DNA from: Candidatus Gastranaerophilales bacterium
GTDB lineage: Bacteria; Cyanobacteriota; Vampirovibrionia; Gastranaerophilales; Gastranaerophilaceae
Length of the DNA stretch: 52,325 nt
Direction: 5' to 3'
Assembly (NCBI GenBank): GCA_944325085.1
Contig: CALUYT010000008.1
Location: forward strand, 1 to 52,325
This document shows positions 10,423 to 18,202 of this stretch, piece after piece. Position 1 is the first letter of the stretch, and the number at the start of each line of letters is the position of its first letter. Both the position numbers and the translations under genes were made by a program. The notes beneath the pieces were generated by a model that saw only the letters and a list, made by a program, of their open reading frames with translations, searched no databases and had not been told where the DNA came from.

Positions 10423-10456
10423 GGTTCCTGTTATATTTAACAGGAACCTTTTTTAT
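10423..10456 (+). terminator. Rho-independent terminator of the HU gene
   Basis: A perfect 10-bp stem GGTTCCTGTT / AACAGGAACC (10423-10432 with 10439-10448), a 6-base loop, and a run of T immediately after. Confidence 0.92.
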
Positions 10457-10503
10457 TTTCATATTTTTGATATAATTTTGTCCAGATAAAAGGAGAGGAT
10501 TTT

Positions 10504-11124
10504 ATGTTGGATACAATTTTAGCCGGATTAATAAACTGGATCGAGCATGTTATTACTGCAATGGGACCAAGTGGTATTGCGTTGTTAATGGCTATTGAGT
10601 CATGCAATATACCGTTGCCATCTGAAGCTGTTTTACCGTTTGCCGGGTATTTGGTTAGTAAAGGTGAAATGGGCTTCCATGTTGCAGCATTTGCAGGTGC
10701 AATTGGTTGTGTAATAGGTTCAATCCCTTCTTATTATATTGGATATTTTGGCGGACGTACTTTTGTTGAAAAATATGGTAAATATTTTTTGGTATCTAAA
10801 AAAGATTTGGAAGACGCTGATAGATGGGTTGAAAAATATGGTGATTGGGCATTCTTTTTATGCAGAATGTTGCCAGTTATAAGGACTTTCATTTCTTTAC
10901 CTGCGGGAATTTTAAGAGCAAGAAAAAGAGTGTTTTTCTTATTAACTTTTTTAGGCTCTTTAGTTTGGAGTTATGTTTTAGTTTATGTAGGTGTAAAACT
11001 TGGAGAACACTTGGATAAGTTAAAGTCTATATGGCATAAATTTGATGCTGTAATAATTCTTGTTTGTGTAGTTTTGGGTGCTATATATATTTATAAACAT
11101 TTAAAACATTTGAAAGAATCATAA
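10504..11124 (+). CDS. DedA/VTT-family membrane protein
   Basis: Integral inner-membrane protein of the DedA (SNARE-associated/VTT) family, whose members are implicated in lipid-carrier or phospholipid flipping and envelope homeostasis. The 206 residues are typical. Signatures are ESCNIPLPSEAVLPFAGYLV near the N-terminus, GSIPSYYIGYFGGR, and RMLPVIRTFISLPAGILRARKRVF with the conserved Arg residues and LPAG of the second half. About five membrane segments are visible, with a final C-terminal helix. The ribosome site is AGGAGAGG. A TATAAT at 10471-10476 may be its own -10 box, though no good -35 is seen. It converges with the PHP gene at 11132, 7 bases from stop to stop. Confidence 0.92.
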   Translation: MLDTILAGLINWIEHVITAMGPSGIALLMAIESCNIPLPSEAVLPFAGYLVSKGEMGFHVAAFAGAIGCVIGSIPSYYIGYFGGRTFVEKYGKYFLVSKKDLEDADRWVEKYGDWAFFLCRMLPVIRTFISLPAGILRARKRVFFLLTFLGSLVWSYVLVYVGVKLGEHLDKLKSIWHKFDAVIILVCVVLGAIYIYKHLKHLKES

Positions 11125-11131
11125 AATGTAG

Positions 11132-11758
11132 TTAAAGATATTTAGAATGACAATCAGTACCACCTGTTTTTATAAGGTGGTATTTGTTTGCAATTTTTTC
11201 AATATCTTCAGGGGTAGAAAATTTAATATATTTTCTCCATCTTGGGTATGGATAATAAACTTCTATGCCATCAAGTCCCATTGAGATTAATTCTCTGATA
11301 AATTTATCCATGTTTAAAGCCCAACAGCATGCCGGATGAGCTAAAACAGCGATTCCACCAGCATTATGAATTTCATTTATAAGTTCTTTTAGATTTCTTT
11401 TTGCAAATATTCTTATGATATCAGCTTCTGTTTCTTTTTTATTTTTAGCATAGAATTTTTTTAGATTTTCATAGTTTGTGTCTATGCCATACCCTAGTAA
11501 GTGTAAAAATATGTATTTATACCAAACATCGAATTCTACACCTGGTATAACTATTGGATCTTTATGGTCAATATGACCTTGGGGTGTATTGTGATCGGTA
11601 ATAGAAATGTATTTGTAATTTTTATTTTTTGCTTGTTCTATCAATTCAAGAAATTCAGCATCTCCATCTGAATATTTTGAATGTATATGAAGATTTACTT
11701 TATTTGATATGTAATCTTCTTTTGTAAAGCTCTTAATTAATTCTTTGTAATTTTCCAT
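11132..11758 (-). CDS. PHP-domain phosphoesterase
   Basis: Metal-dependent phosphoesterase of the PHP superfamily, similar in layout to the YciV/TrpH group (3',5'-nucleoside bisphosphate phosphatase, RNase AM); cytoplasmic. PHP metal motifs in order are NLHIHSKYSDGD, ISITDHNTPQGH, VIPGVEFD, LAHPACCW and GGTDCHSKYL at the C-terminus. At 208 residues it is shorter than the 280 or so usual in that group, because the inserted region between the VEFD and AHP motifs is small. I chose the ATG at 11758. A longer reading would need a TTG at 11800 inside the neighbour's ribosome site. No strong ribosome site precedes the ATG. It is divergent from the membrane protein at 11811. Confidence 0.85.
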   Translation of the reverse strand: MENYKELIKSFTKEDYISNKVNLHIHSKYSDGDAEFLELIEQAKNKNYKYISITDHNTPQGHIDHKDPIVIPGVEFDVWYKYIFLHLLGYGIDTNYENLKKFYAKNKKETEADIIRIFAKRNLKELINEIHNAGGIAVLAHPACCWALNMDKFIRELISMGLDGIEVYYPYPRWRKYIKFSTPEDIEKIANKYHLIKTGGTDCHSKYL

Positions 11759-11810
11759 TGTTTTTATAAATATATTTGTAATAAAATTATAATACAACAA
11801 AGGAGGTTAT

Positions 11811-12758
11811 ATGTCCAAGTATGAGGTGAAGAATAGTTTATGGTTTGTACTTGCAGAGGGTGTAAAAATTTATTTTTCAAATATAGATAAGTTCTTTTTA
11901 TATATGTTATTCCCTGTATTTGGGCAAATAATTGGAATTATATTGGCTTTTAGTTTAAGTTTGGGTTTTGCGGATAAAGTGGTTGCCAGAGTTGACAGTA
12001 TATCTGTTGCGTTATTGTTTATCTTGTTATTGGCACTTCCCGGATTGTTGATATTTGCAAAAGCTTTTTGGGATTTTATGGTTGCTTATGTCGCTCTAAA
12101 TTCAATGACAGAGGGCGCAGTTACTACAGGTAAGGTTTATGACTTTCAATCCCATAATGAAGTTGCAACAAGAAGAACTTTTAAGTATATAATTTTACTT
12201 TGTTCTGTTGGTGTATTAAGTTCTGTTGGTTCTAGTATATTTTTTATAATTCCAGGTTTTATTTTGTGGATTTATTTTATATTGGTTTATCAAGTATTTA
12301 CTTTTGAACCTGAGTTGTCTATTCCTGATTGTTTTAAAAGAAGTTTACTTTTAGTTAGAGGCGAATGGTTAAGAACTGTAATTTTAATGTTAGTTTTGAC
12401 GTTTTTCTCAATATATATAATTACTGAAGGTATTACTGTTGTCTTTGATTATTTGAATTTGACTGATAAAGTTGCAACATTGTTTAATTACTTTACTAAT
12501 CAACTGCCATTAGATATCGTAAATCAAATATTAACATATTGGCATATACCTATAATAACTCCTGATATGATTTCAAAATTTATATTTTATTCAATCTTAT
12601 CATTTATTGTTATGGGGTTGACTTTGCCTATTAGAAGTATTTGTTGGACTTTGTGGTATAAGAATTTGTCCGATTTAAAACTTTCTGTTAATGCTCGTTC
12701 AATGAAGGGATCTAAGAGATCTTATAAAAAAGAACGTTCAGATTATGGAGATGATTAG
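11811..12758 (+). CDS. Multi-pass membrane protein, unknown function
   Basis: A 315-residue integral membrane protein I cannot place with confidence. Hydrophobic regions lie at about residues 28-54, 66-100, 126-163, 192-217 and 260-290. A basic cytoplasmic tail (RSMKGSKRSYKKERSDYGDD) ends it. The pattern, with a conserved-looking SIPDCFKRSLLLVRGEWLR segment before a helix, resembles YesL/DUF975- or GDPD-membrane-domain-like proteins, but that is a weak impression. An AAAGGAGG ribosome site precedes the ATG. It lies just 5 bases before the zinc-ribbon gene and is likely in one operon with that gene and rph. Confidence 0.75.
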   Translation: MSKYEVKNSLWFVLAEGVKIYFSNIDKFFLYMLFPVFGQIIGIILAFSLSLGFADKVVARVDSISVALLFILLLALPGLLIFAKAFWDFMVAYVALNSMTEGAVTTGKVYDFQSHNEVATRRTFKYIILLCSVGVLSSVGSSIFFIIPGFILWIYFILVYQVFTFEPELSIPDCFKRSLLLVRGEWLRTVILMLVLTFFSIYIITEGITVVFDYLNLTDKVATLFNYFTNQLPLDIVNQILTYWHIPIITPDMISKFIFYSILSFIVMGLTLPIRSICWTLWYKNLSDLKLSVNARSMKGSKRSYKKERSDYGDD

Positions 12759-12763
12759 TTTAG

Positions 12764-12982
12764 ATGTTTGTTTGTAAAAATTGTAAGTCAGTTGATAAAT
12801 TTGAATTAATGTTTGCTCCTGATTACCAAGGAGAAAAGAACTTTTCGCAAAGATATAATGACAAAGGTGAGATAGAAATTACTGTTGATGGTTATGTTTT
12901 TGTTCCTGATTTACAATTTATGAATGAACATGCTGTTTGTAGGTATTGTGGACAGATTTATATGTGGGATTATCAGGTATAG
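12764..12982 (+). CDS. Small zinc-ribbon protein, unknown
   Basis: A 72-residue protein with two Cys pairs, Cys4-x2-Cys7 (CKNC) and Cys59-x2-Cys62 (CRYC), which should form a zinc ribbon. Between them is a beta-rich acidic stretch (GEIEITVDGYVFVPDLQFM). It begins 5 bases after the membrane protein and ends 19 bases before rph. The context suggests a small nucleic-acid or protein adaptor, but no function can be assigned. Confidence 0.7.
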   Translation: MFVCKNCKSVDKFELMFAPDYQGEKNFSQRYNDKGEIEITVDGYVFVPDLQFMNEHAVCRYCGQIYMWDYQV

Positions 12983-13001
12983 TTATATATAAGGAGGGTT
13001 T

Positions 13002-13697
13002 ATGAGAAAAGAAAACCGAGATAATAATCAAACAAGAGAAGTTAGGTTTACCAGAAACTATACAAAAAATGCTTTAGGTTCTGTGTTAGTTGAATTTGGG
13101 GATACAAAGGTTATTACAACAGCTTCTGTAGAAGAAGGTAAGCCTAAATGGATGTCAAAAGATGATTTAAGAGGTTGGTTGACTGCTGAATATTCTCTAT
13201 TGCCTTCTTCTACATCTACAAGATGTCAAAGGGAAAGAACTAAAATTTCTGGCAGGACACAAGAAATTCAAAGATTGATAGGCAGAAGCTTGAGAGCTTG
13301 TGTAGATTTAGAAAAAATGCCTGATATTACAATTACTATTGATGCTGATGTTATTCAAGCTGATGGTGGTACCAGAACTGCAAGTATCTGTGGTGGGTTT
13401 GTTGCTTTGTCAGATGCTATTGAAAAATTGCTAGCTGATGGAACTTTAAAAGAAAATCCTATTATAGAACCTGTTGCTGCAATCTCTGCAGGAATTGTTG
13501 ATGGTGAAGTTCGTTTGGATTTGAATTATGAAGAAGATTCTCATGCTCAAGTTGATTCTAATGTTGTACTTACAAAAAGTGGCAAAATTATCGAATTTCA
13601 AACTACAGCAGAAGGGGAACCTTATGAGTTTGATAAGATGATTGAGATATTCAATGTCGCCAAAAAGGGAATTGAAGAAATTATTGAAAAATATTAG
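13002..13697 (+). CDS. rph: RNase PH
   Basis: Phosphorolytic 3'-5' exoribonuclease that trims tRNA 3' ends. The 231 residues match the family. Diagnostic segments are TRNYTKNALGSVLVEFGDTKVITTASVEE, GWLTAEYSLLPSSTSTR, GRTQEIQRLIGRSLRACVD, the catalytic-site DADVIQADGGTRTASICGG, and LDLNYEEDSHAQVDSNVV with the metal-binding Asp. A strong AAGGAGGG ribosome site precedes it. No YggV/RdgB pyrophosphatase gene follows, unlike in many bacteria; instead two small exported proteins come next, 21 bases later. Confidence 0.96.
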   Translation: MRKENRDNNQTREVRFTRNYTKNALGSVLVEFGDTKVITTASVEEGKPKWMSKDDLRGWLTAEYSLLPSSTSTRCQRERTKISGRTQEIQRLIGRSLRACVDLEKMPDITITIDADVIQADGGTRTASICGGFVALSDAIEKLLADGTLKENPIIEPVAAISAGIVDGEVRLDLNYEEDSHAQVDSNVVLTKSGKIIEFQTTAEGEPYEFDKMIEIFNVAKKGIEEIIEKY

Positions 13698-13718
13698 ATT
13701 TTGATATAAACTCAACCT

Positions 13719-14063
13719 ATGCAAAAAAAAGTATTAGTGAGTTTATTTGTAATATTTATATTTTTGAGTTTTGTTTTATCTTCTTATGCAAAATCCGCTG
13801 AGGAGCCGGTGCAATCAACGCAAGGTCTTCAAATAGATGAAAGTATTGAAAAATCAAAGCCTACTTCAGAGCAAAAAAATGAACAAAAACAATCAAGAAA
13901 TCGTTTAAATAAATACATAAGGGTAAAAAAGCAGATAAAAAAACAAAATTCAGTTAGAAATAAAAAATTAAAAGAACTTGAATATTTGGAGCGTAGGTTA
14001 GAAGCAAAACAAAGAAAGTTGGAATCATTAGATTCGACTATAGAGAAAGGAGAAAAGGAATGA
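13719..14063 (+). CDS. Small exported basic coiled-coil protein, unknown
   Basis: A 114-residue protein with an N-terminal hydrophobic signal or anchor (MQKKVLVSLFVIFIFLSFVLSSYA). A Lys/Gln/Glu-rich helical body follows, with a likely coiled coil at about 75-114 (KKLKELEYLERRLEAKQRKLESLDSTIEKGEKE). Its stop overlaps the start of the next gene by ATGA, so the two are translationally coupled and probably act together. No family recognised. Confidence 0.7.
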   Translation: MQKKVLVSLFVIFIFLSFVLSSYAKSAEEPVQSTQGLQIDESIEKSKPTSEQKNEQKQSRNRLNKYIRVKKQIKKQNSVRNKKLKELEYLERRLEAKQRKLESLDSTIEKGEKE

Positions 14064-14371
14064 AGAAATTATTAGTTTCCCTAATGGCATTATCAGTATT
14101 TTCTTTTGGGTTAGCTGCTCAAGCTGGACCTTTGAGTAATGCATTAAATAATGCAGCAAACAAAGTTAATCAACATGAGCAAGCTTTAGAAAAAGCACAA
14201 AAAGACGCTCAAAAACAACAAGAAGCAAGACAAAAAGAAAGAGAAAAACAACAAAAAGAATGGCAAAAGAAACAAGAGCAAATGAAAAAAGATGCTCAAA
14301 AACGCCAAGAAGCAAGACAAAAAGAAGTTCAAAAAAAGAAAGATGCTTGGAATACTTTAATTGGAAAATAA
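14060..14371 (+). CDS. Small exported Lys/Gln/Glu-rich coiled-coil protein
   Basis: A 103-residue protein with a signal peptide (MKKLLVSLMALSVFSFGLAAQA, cleavage about residue 22). The rest is an almost uninterrupted charged helix. It contains an internal duplication of KDAQKxQEARQKE, once near residue 48 and again near residue 77. Ser/Thr and hydrophobic residues are nearly absent, so it may be a long single helix or coiled coil in the periplasm. Ribosome site AAAAGGA; ATGA overlap with the gene before it. It is followed by a perfect terminator. Function unknown. Confidence 0.72.
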   Translation: MKKLLVSLMALSVFSFGLAAQAGPLSNALNNAANKVNQHEQALEKAQKDAQKQQEARQKEREKQQKEWQKKQEQMKKDAQKRQEARQKEVQKKKDAWNTLIGK

Positions 14372-14392
14372 TAAGCATTTTTAATAATAAGC

Positions 14393-14423
14393 AAGGCAGA
14401 TTTTATATAAAATCTGCCTTTTT
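14393..14423. terminator. Rho-independent terminator
   Basis: A 28-base perfect palindrome centred on TATA (AAGGCAGATTTT with AAAATCTGCCTT), followed by T residues. It closes the rph-small protein operon before ilvB. Confidence 0.85.
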
Positions 14424-14485
14424 AATTGCTCGGTAAATTTATCTATGATATTATATAAAAGTCAGATAGGGGAATACATTTATTC

Positions 14486-16123
14486 ATGATATTAGAAAAT
14501 GATTTAAAGCTAATGAAAGGTTCAAAAATAATATTTGAAACACTTAAATCTTTGGGTGTTGATACTATTTTTGGTTACCCTGGTGGTATTGTTCTTGATA
14601 TGTACAATGAATTGTATAATCAAGATGAAATAAAGCATATATTAGTTAGACATGAACAATCTGCTGTCCATGCAGCAGAAGGTTATGCCAGAGTTTCTGG
14701 AAAATGTGGTGTTGTTCTTGTTACGTCTGGTCCTGGAGCTACTAATACTGTATCTGGTATTGTTAATGCATATTTAGATGGATCTCCTATTTTAGTTTTG
14801 ACTGGACAAGTTTTTAAAAATTTATTAGGTAAAGATGCTTTTCAAGAAGCTAATATTTGTGATATTACCAGAACTTGTACAAAAAAAGTTTTTCAAGTTA
14901 CTTCAGTCGATGATTTAGAATCTACGTTAATTGAGGCAATGAATGTTGCAATGTCCGGTAAAAAAGGTCCGGTTGTAGTTGATTTGGTTAAAGATGTTTT
15001 TTCAGCTCAAGGTAATTATAAATCTTTATATCATACAACTTCGACAAATTATCAAAATAATTTTTCATTTGATGTTCAAAAAATTGTTGATAGATTTTTA
15101 AATTCTAAAAAACCGGTTATAGTGTCTGGTGGTGGAGTTTTACAATCTCATTCTGAAGCTAATTTATATAAATTAGCTAAAGGTCTAAATATTCCTGTTG
15201 TTGATACAATGATGGGTTTAGGCACATATGTGCAAGATGATAGTAATTATTTTGGTATGATTGGTATTTTTGGAGATAGAGCTGCTAATCAATTATTGAA
15301 AGACGCTGATTTGATTTTGTCTTTAGGTGCTCGCTTCAATGATAGAATTACTTGTATGTTTAAAGATGTTTCTTTAGGCGAAAAGTTTATTCAAGTTGAT
15401 ATTAACCCCGAAGAAATTTCTAGATTTATTCAAGCTTCAGATAGTATAATTGCAGATATTGGTGAGTTTTTAGATGAATTAAATTCTAAGTTATTTAGTT
15501 TGAATTTAGATTATTCAGATTGGTTGAATTCAGCAAATCAATTGAAAGCTTTGAATGTTAAAAGAGCTAGAAATACTAATTTACTTCATTCTTATGAAGT
15601 GATTAGAAAGATTGATGATTTTACTAAAAATAAAAATATAGTTTTTACATCAGAAGTAGGGCAGCATCAATTATGGGCTGTACAAAATTTAACTTTAGGT
15701 AAGGATCGCAAAATTTTAGTTTCCGGAGGTTCCGGAACTATGGGCTTTGGCTTCCCGGCAGCTATTGGCGCAGCTATTGCTGATCCTAAAAAATCAGTTG
15801 TTTGTATTGCTGGTGACGGTTCGTTCCAAATGGGAATTCATGAACTTGCAACTTGTGTTGATTACAATCTTGATGTGAAAATTATGATATTAAATAATGG
15901 ATATTTGGGTATGGTAAGGCAATTACAGGAAAAATTCTGTGATGGCAGGTATTCTCAAACCAAAATTTCTAACCCGGATTTTCTAATGCTTGCAAAAAGT
16001 TATGGTATAGAAGCTTGTAGAGTTTCAGAATTTGATGATATTGAAAAGGCGTTATCTTGTGCTTTTTCTCATAAAGGTCCATATGTAATTGACTTTTTAG
16101 TCGAACCTATGGAAGTTTTGTAA
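14486..16123 (+). CDS. ilvB: Acetolactate synthase large (catalytic) subunit
   Basis: Thiamine diphosphate enzyme joining two pyruvates, or pyruvate and 2-oxobutyrate, in branched-chain amino acid synthesis. The 545 residues match the catalytic subunit. Visible are VDTIFGYPGGIVLDMYNELY, the catalytic Glu in RHEQSAVHAAEGYAR, VTSGPGATNTVSGI, the FAD-binding middle domain, and the ThDP motif GDGSFQMGIHELAT...LNNGYLGMVRQ. The start at 14486 is 12 bases from AGGGGA, a long spacing; the Met ten codons in (MKGSKIIFETL) is an alternative closer to the usual N-terminus. No regulatory subunit (ilvN) or other ilv gene adjoins it. An anabolic or catabolic (acetoin) role cannot be separated, but the QVFKNLLGKDAFQE segment is typical of the FAD-dependent form. 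Confidence 0.92.
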   Translation: MILENDLKLMKGSKIIFETLKSLGVDTIFGYPGGIVLDMYNELYNQDEIKHILVRHEQSAVHAAEGYARVSGKCGVVLVTSGPGATNTVSGIVNAYLDGSPILVLTGQVFKNLLGKDAFQEANICDITRTCTKKVFQVTSVDDLESTLIEAMNVAMSGKKGPVVVDLVKDVFSAQGNYKSLYHTTSTNYQNNFSFDVQKIVDRFLNSKKPVIVSGGGVLQSHSEANLYKLAKGLNIPVVDTMMGLGTYVQDDSNYFGMIGIFGDRAANQLLKDADLILSLGARFNDRITCMFKDVSLGEKFIQVDINPEEISRFIQASDSIIADIGEFLDELNSKLFSLNLDYSDWLNSANQLKALNVKRARNTNLLHSYEVIRKIDDFTKNKNIVFTSEVGQHQLWAVQNLTLGKDRKILVSGGSGTMGFGFPAAIGAAIADPKKSVVCIAGDGSFQMGIHELATCVDYNLDVKIMILNNGYLGMVRQLQEKFCDGRYSQTKISNPDFLMLAKSYGIEACRVSEFDDIEKALSCAFSHKGPYVIDFLVEPMEVL

Positions 16124-16199
16124 ATTTTAGAAATTTATATGTTTTTATGATAAAATACATGTATTACCCTATATTTTGAATTAAGAGGCTTGAACAGTA

Positions 16200-16370
16200 A
16201 TGAACGAATCGGTAATAAAAGAAATTAAATCAATATACTCAGGACGTATAAAATCTGAAAATCCAGTTGTAGTTACACCTGAAATTCAGACTATCAAGCC
16301 TGACAAAAAAGAGCATAAAAGCTTTTTTAATGGGGTAATTGATAAGTTAAATATTATTGTTAAGAAGTAG
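16200..16370 (+). CDS. Possible 56-residue protein, unknown
   Basis: A short open frame of 56 codons, basic and hydrophilic (begins MNESVIKEIKSIYSGRIKSE, ends IDKLNIIVKK). It lies 76 bases after ilvB and 6 bases before the convergent PurN-like gene. AAGAGG about 13 bases before the ATG could be a weak ribosome site, and TAAAAT at 16151-16156 could be a -10 box. It has no recognisable domain. It fills an otherwise empty gap neatly, which is the main reason to list it. Confidence 0.45.
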   Translation: MNESVIKEIKSIYSGRIKSENPVVVTPEIQTIKPDKKEHKSFFNGVIDKLNIIVKK

Positions 16371-16376
16371 ATTTGT

Positions 16377-16916
16377 TTATTCGTTTTTGCATTGTTTACA
16401 GTCATGTTTGCAGTTGTTGTTGCAAGAATTATTTATTATTTGTGTAAAATCAAATAATATATCATTAAATACTGAATTTATAACTAATGGATATAATGAT
16501 GAGCTTATTTTTATTATTTCATTCAAATACTCGTCAAAATGTGTTGAAAGTCCTATTAGTATTGGATATTGAGCTATTATTTCATCATAAAAATTATTTT
16601 GTTTGATTTGATGTATTGTTATTCCGCTTACTTTTATTCCACTTTTAAAAGCTTCATTTATCGCATTATTTACTTTGAATGAAGGTAAAAGTGAAAAATG
16701 TAAATTTAAAATTTTATTATTGCTATTAAAAATATCACTAGGTAATTGTTCGTATCTATCTATTAAAATTATTAGATTAGAATCTGAACTGTTTTTAATT
16801 TCATTTAAGTCGCTAATTATTTCAACTTTGATATTTTTATTTGATAAATATATTTTTATTGAATTAACAATTTCAGGAAAGTTTGTGTTATTTAAAATTT
16901 TTATATTATTGTACAT
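16377..16916 (-). CDS. Divergent formyltransferase-like (PurN-fold) protein with Cys-rich tail
   Basis: A 179-residue protein resembling glycinamide ribonucleotide formyltransferase. The core motif LNLHFSLLPSF aligns with NIHPSLLP of PurN and keeps Asn71 and His73. SGITIHQI (94-104 region), IIAQYPILI and LYPLVINSVFND match the following strands and helix. The catalytic Asp of PurN (in DGGP) aligns with Phe109, and the N-terminal glycine loop is missing, so ordinary PurN activity is doubtful. The C-terminus ends in a Cys cluster, Cys165-x3-Cys169-x3-Cys173-x2-Cys176, unusual for this fold. AAAGGA precedes the ATG. It lies downstream of the oadB terminator, so it should have its own promoter. 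Family resemblance is fairly sure; function is not. Confidence 0.65.
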   Translation of the reverse strand: MYNNIKILNNTNFPEIVNSIKIYLSNKNIKVEIISDLNEIKNSSDSNLIILIDRYEQLPSDIFNSNNKILNLHFSLLPSFKVNNAINEAFKSGIKVSGITIHQIKQNNFYDEIIAQYPILIGLSTHFDEYLNEIIKISSSLYPLVINSVFNDILFDFTQIINNSCNNNCKHDCKQCKNE

Positions 16917-16936
16917 TGTAAAATCCTTTGTTTATT

Positions 16937-16970
16937 AAAAAAGTCCGACCCTATTAGAGAGTCGGACTTT
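16937..16970 (-). terminator. Terminator of the oxaloacetate decarboxylase operon
   Basis: AAAGTCCGAC (16940-16949) pairs with GTCGGACTTT (16961-16970). Read on the minus strand, the stem is followed by a run of T. It lies 16 bases past the oadB stop. Confidence 0.88.
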
Positions 16971-16986
16971 ATAAAAAGTATTAAAA

Positions 16987-18192
16987 TTAGTGGCAAAGTG
17001 CAAGTAAAACACCTGCAGCTACTGCTGAACCAATTACACCAGAAACGTTAGGTCCCATAGCGTGCATCAATAAGTAGTTTTGGTTGTTGTATTCCAAACC
17101 CACTTTATTTGATACTCTAGCAGCCATAGGTACAGCTGAAACACCAGCAGAACCAATTAATGGGTTGATAAGTTTTGGTTCTCTATTTTGTATTTTAGCC
17201 ATCATAATTTCCCAAACGTTCATTAATCTAGCCATTAAAACTCCGGCAGCTGTAGCAAATGAGAATGCTAACACACCTAGAATTAAAATGAATAAAGTTT
17301 GAACAGTTAAGAATTGTTCTGCAGATAATTTTGAACCTACAGATAATCCTAAAAAGATTGTAACGATGTTGATTAATGCATTTTGCATTGTATCAGATAA
17401 TCTATCTACAACACCGCATTCTTTACATAAGTTACCAAAAGTTAAAGCACCAACAAGTGGGCAAGCATCTGGTAATAGAATTATGCATAAGCCTAGAACA
17501 ACAAGAGGGAATACGATTTTTTCTCTTTTTGTAACAGGTCTTAATTGTTCCATTTGAATTTCACGTTCTTTTTTAGTTGTGCATAATTTCATAATTGGAG
17601 GTTGGATAACTGGAACCAATGCCATATAAGAGTATGCAGCAACAGCAATTGCACCTAATAATTCAGGAGCAAGTTTTGTAGTAACGTAAATTGAAGTAGG
17701 ACCATCAGCACCACCAATGATACCAATAGCACCTGATTGCGGTAAAGTGAAGCCAAAGCAGCATAAAGCTAAAAGCAATGCTCCGAATATACCAAATTGA
17801 GCAGCACCACCTAATAATGATGTTTTAGGGTTTGCAATTAATGGACCGAAATCTGTCATTGCACCTACACCCATAAAGATAATCAATGGGAATAAACCTT
17901 TATGAATACCAGCTTCATAAATTATTCCTAAAAATCCTGTAGGTTCTGCAATTCCTGCAACAGGAATATTAGATAGTAATCCACCAAAAGCAATTGGAAC
18001 TAATAATAGTGGTTCAAATTGTTTTTTAATACCTAACCATAACAAGAATAAGCATATAACTAACATTATAGGGTGACCATATTGGTGTAAGAATTGACCA
18101 AATGAACTAGTAATAGTAGGGTCAACCTTTTCTATCATGTTATATATACCTGTAGATTGCCACAGTTGTAATAATCCTTCTGATAATATCAT
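16987..18192 (-). CDS. oadB: Oxaloacetate decarboxylase beta subunit (Na+-pumping)
   Basis: Membrane subunit that decarboxylates carboxybiotin and drives Na+ export (OadB/GcdB/MmdB family). The 401 residues form about ten membrane segments. Family motifs are [30 protein letters not shown], the ion-site [14 protein letters not shown] with the key Asp, and the C-terminal [20 protein letters not shown] and [18 protein letters not shown]. Glutaconyl-CoA or methylmalonyl-CoA decarboxylases use the same beta type, but the adjacent OadA-type alpha subunit points to oxaloacetate. It starts 10 bases after oadA and is the last gene of the birA-oadG-oadA-oadB operon. Confidence 0.95.
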   Translation of the reverse strand: MILSEGLLQLWQSTGIYNMIEKVDPTITSSFGQFLHQYGHPIMLVICLFLLWLGIKKQFEPLLLVPIAFGGLLSNIPVAGIAEPTGFLGIIYEAGIHKGLFPLIIFMGVGAMTDFGPLIANPKTSLLGGAAQFGIFGALLLALCCFGFTLPQSGAIGIIGGADGPTSIYVTTKLAPELLGAIAVAAYSYMALVPVIQPPIMKLCTTKKEREIQMEQLRPVTKREKIVFPLVVLGLCIILLPDACPLVGALTFGNLCKECGVVDRLSDTMQNALINIVTIFLGLSVGSKLSAEQFLTVQTLFILILGVLAFSFATAAGVLMARLMNVWEIMMAKIQNREPKLINPLIGSAGVSAVPMAARVSNKVGLEYNNQNYLLMHAMGPNVSGVIGSAVAAGVLLALCH

Positions 18193-18202
18193 CTGCGACC
18201 TC

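Noticed and set aside
11759-11800. Longer N-terminus of the PHP protein using a TTG start at 11800
   Set aside because: The extension is hydrophobic and unlike the family, and the TTG lies in the neighbour's ribosome site; the ATG at 11758 fits the domain start.
16387-16411. Cys-x3-Cys-x2-Cys like a radical-SAM cluster motif in the PurN-like protein
   Set aside because: It sits in the last residues of a 179-residue formyltransferase fold, not at the start of a TIM barrel; no SAM-binding motifs follow. Treated only as a possible metal site.
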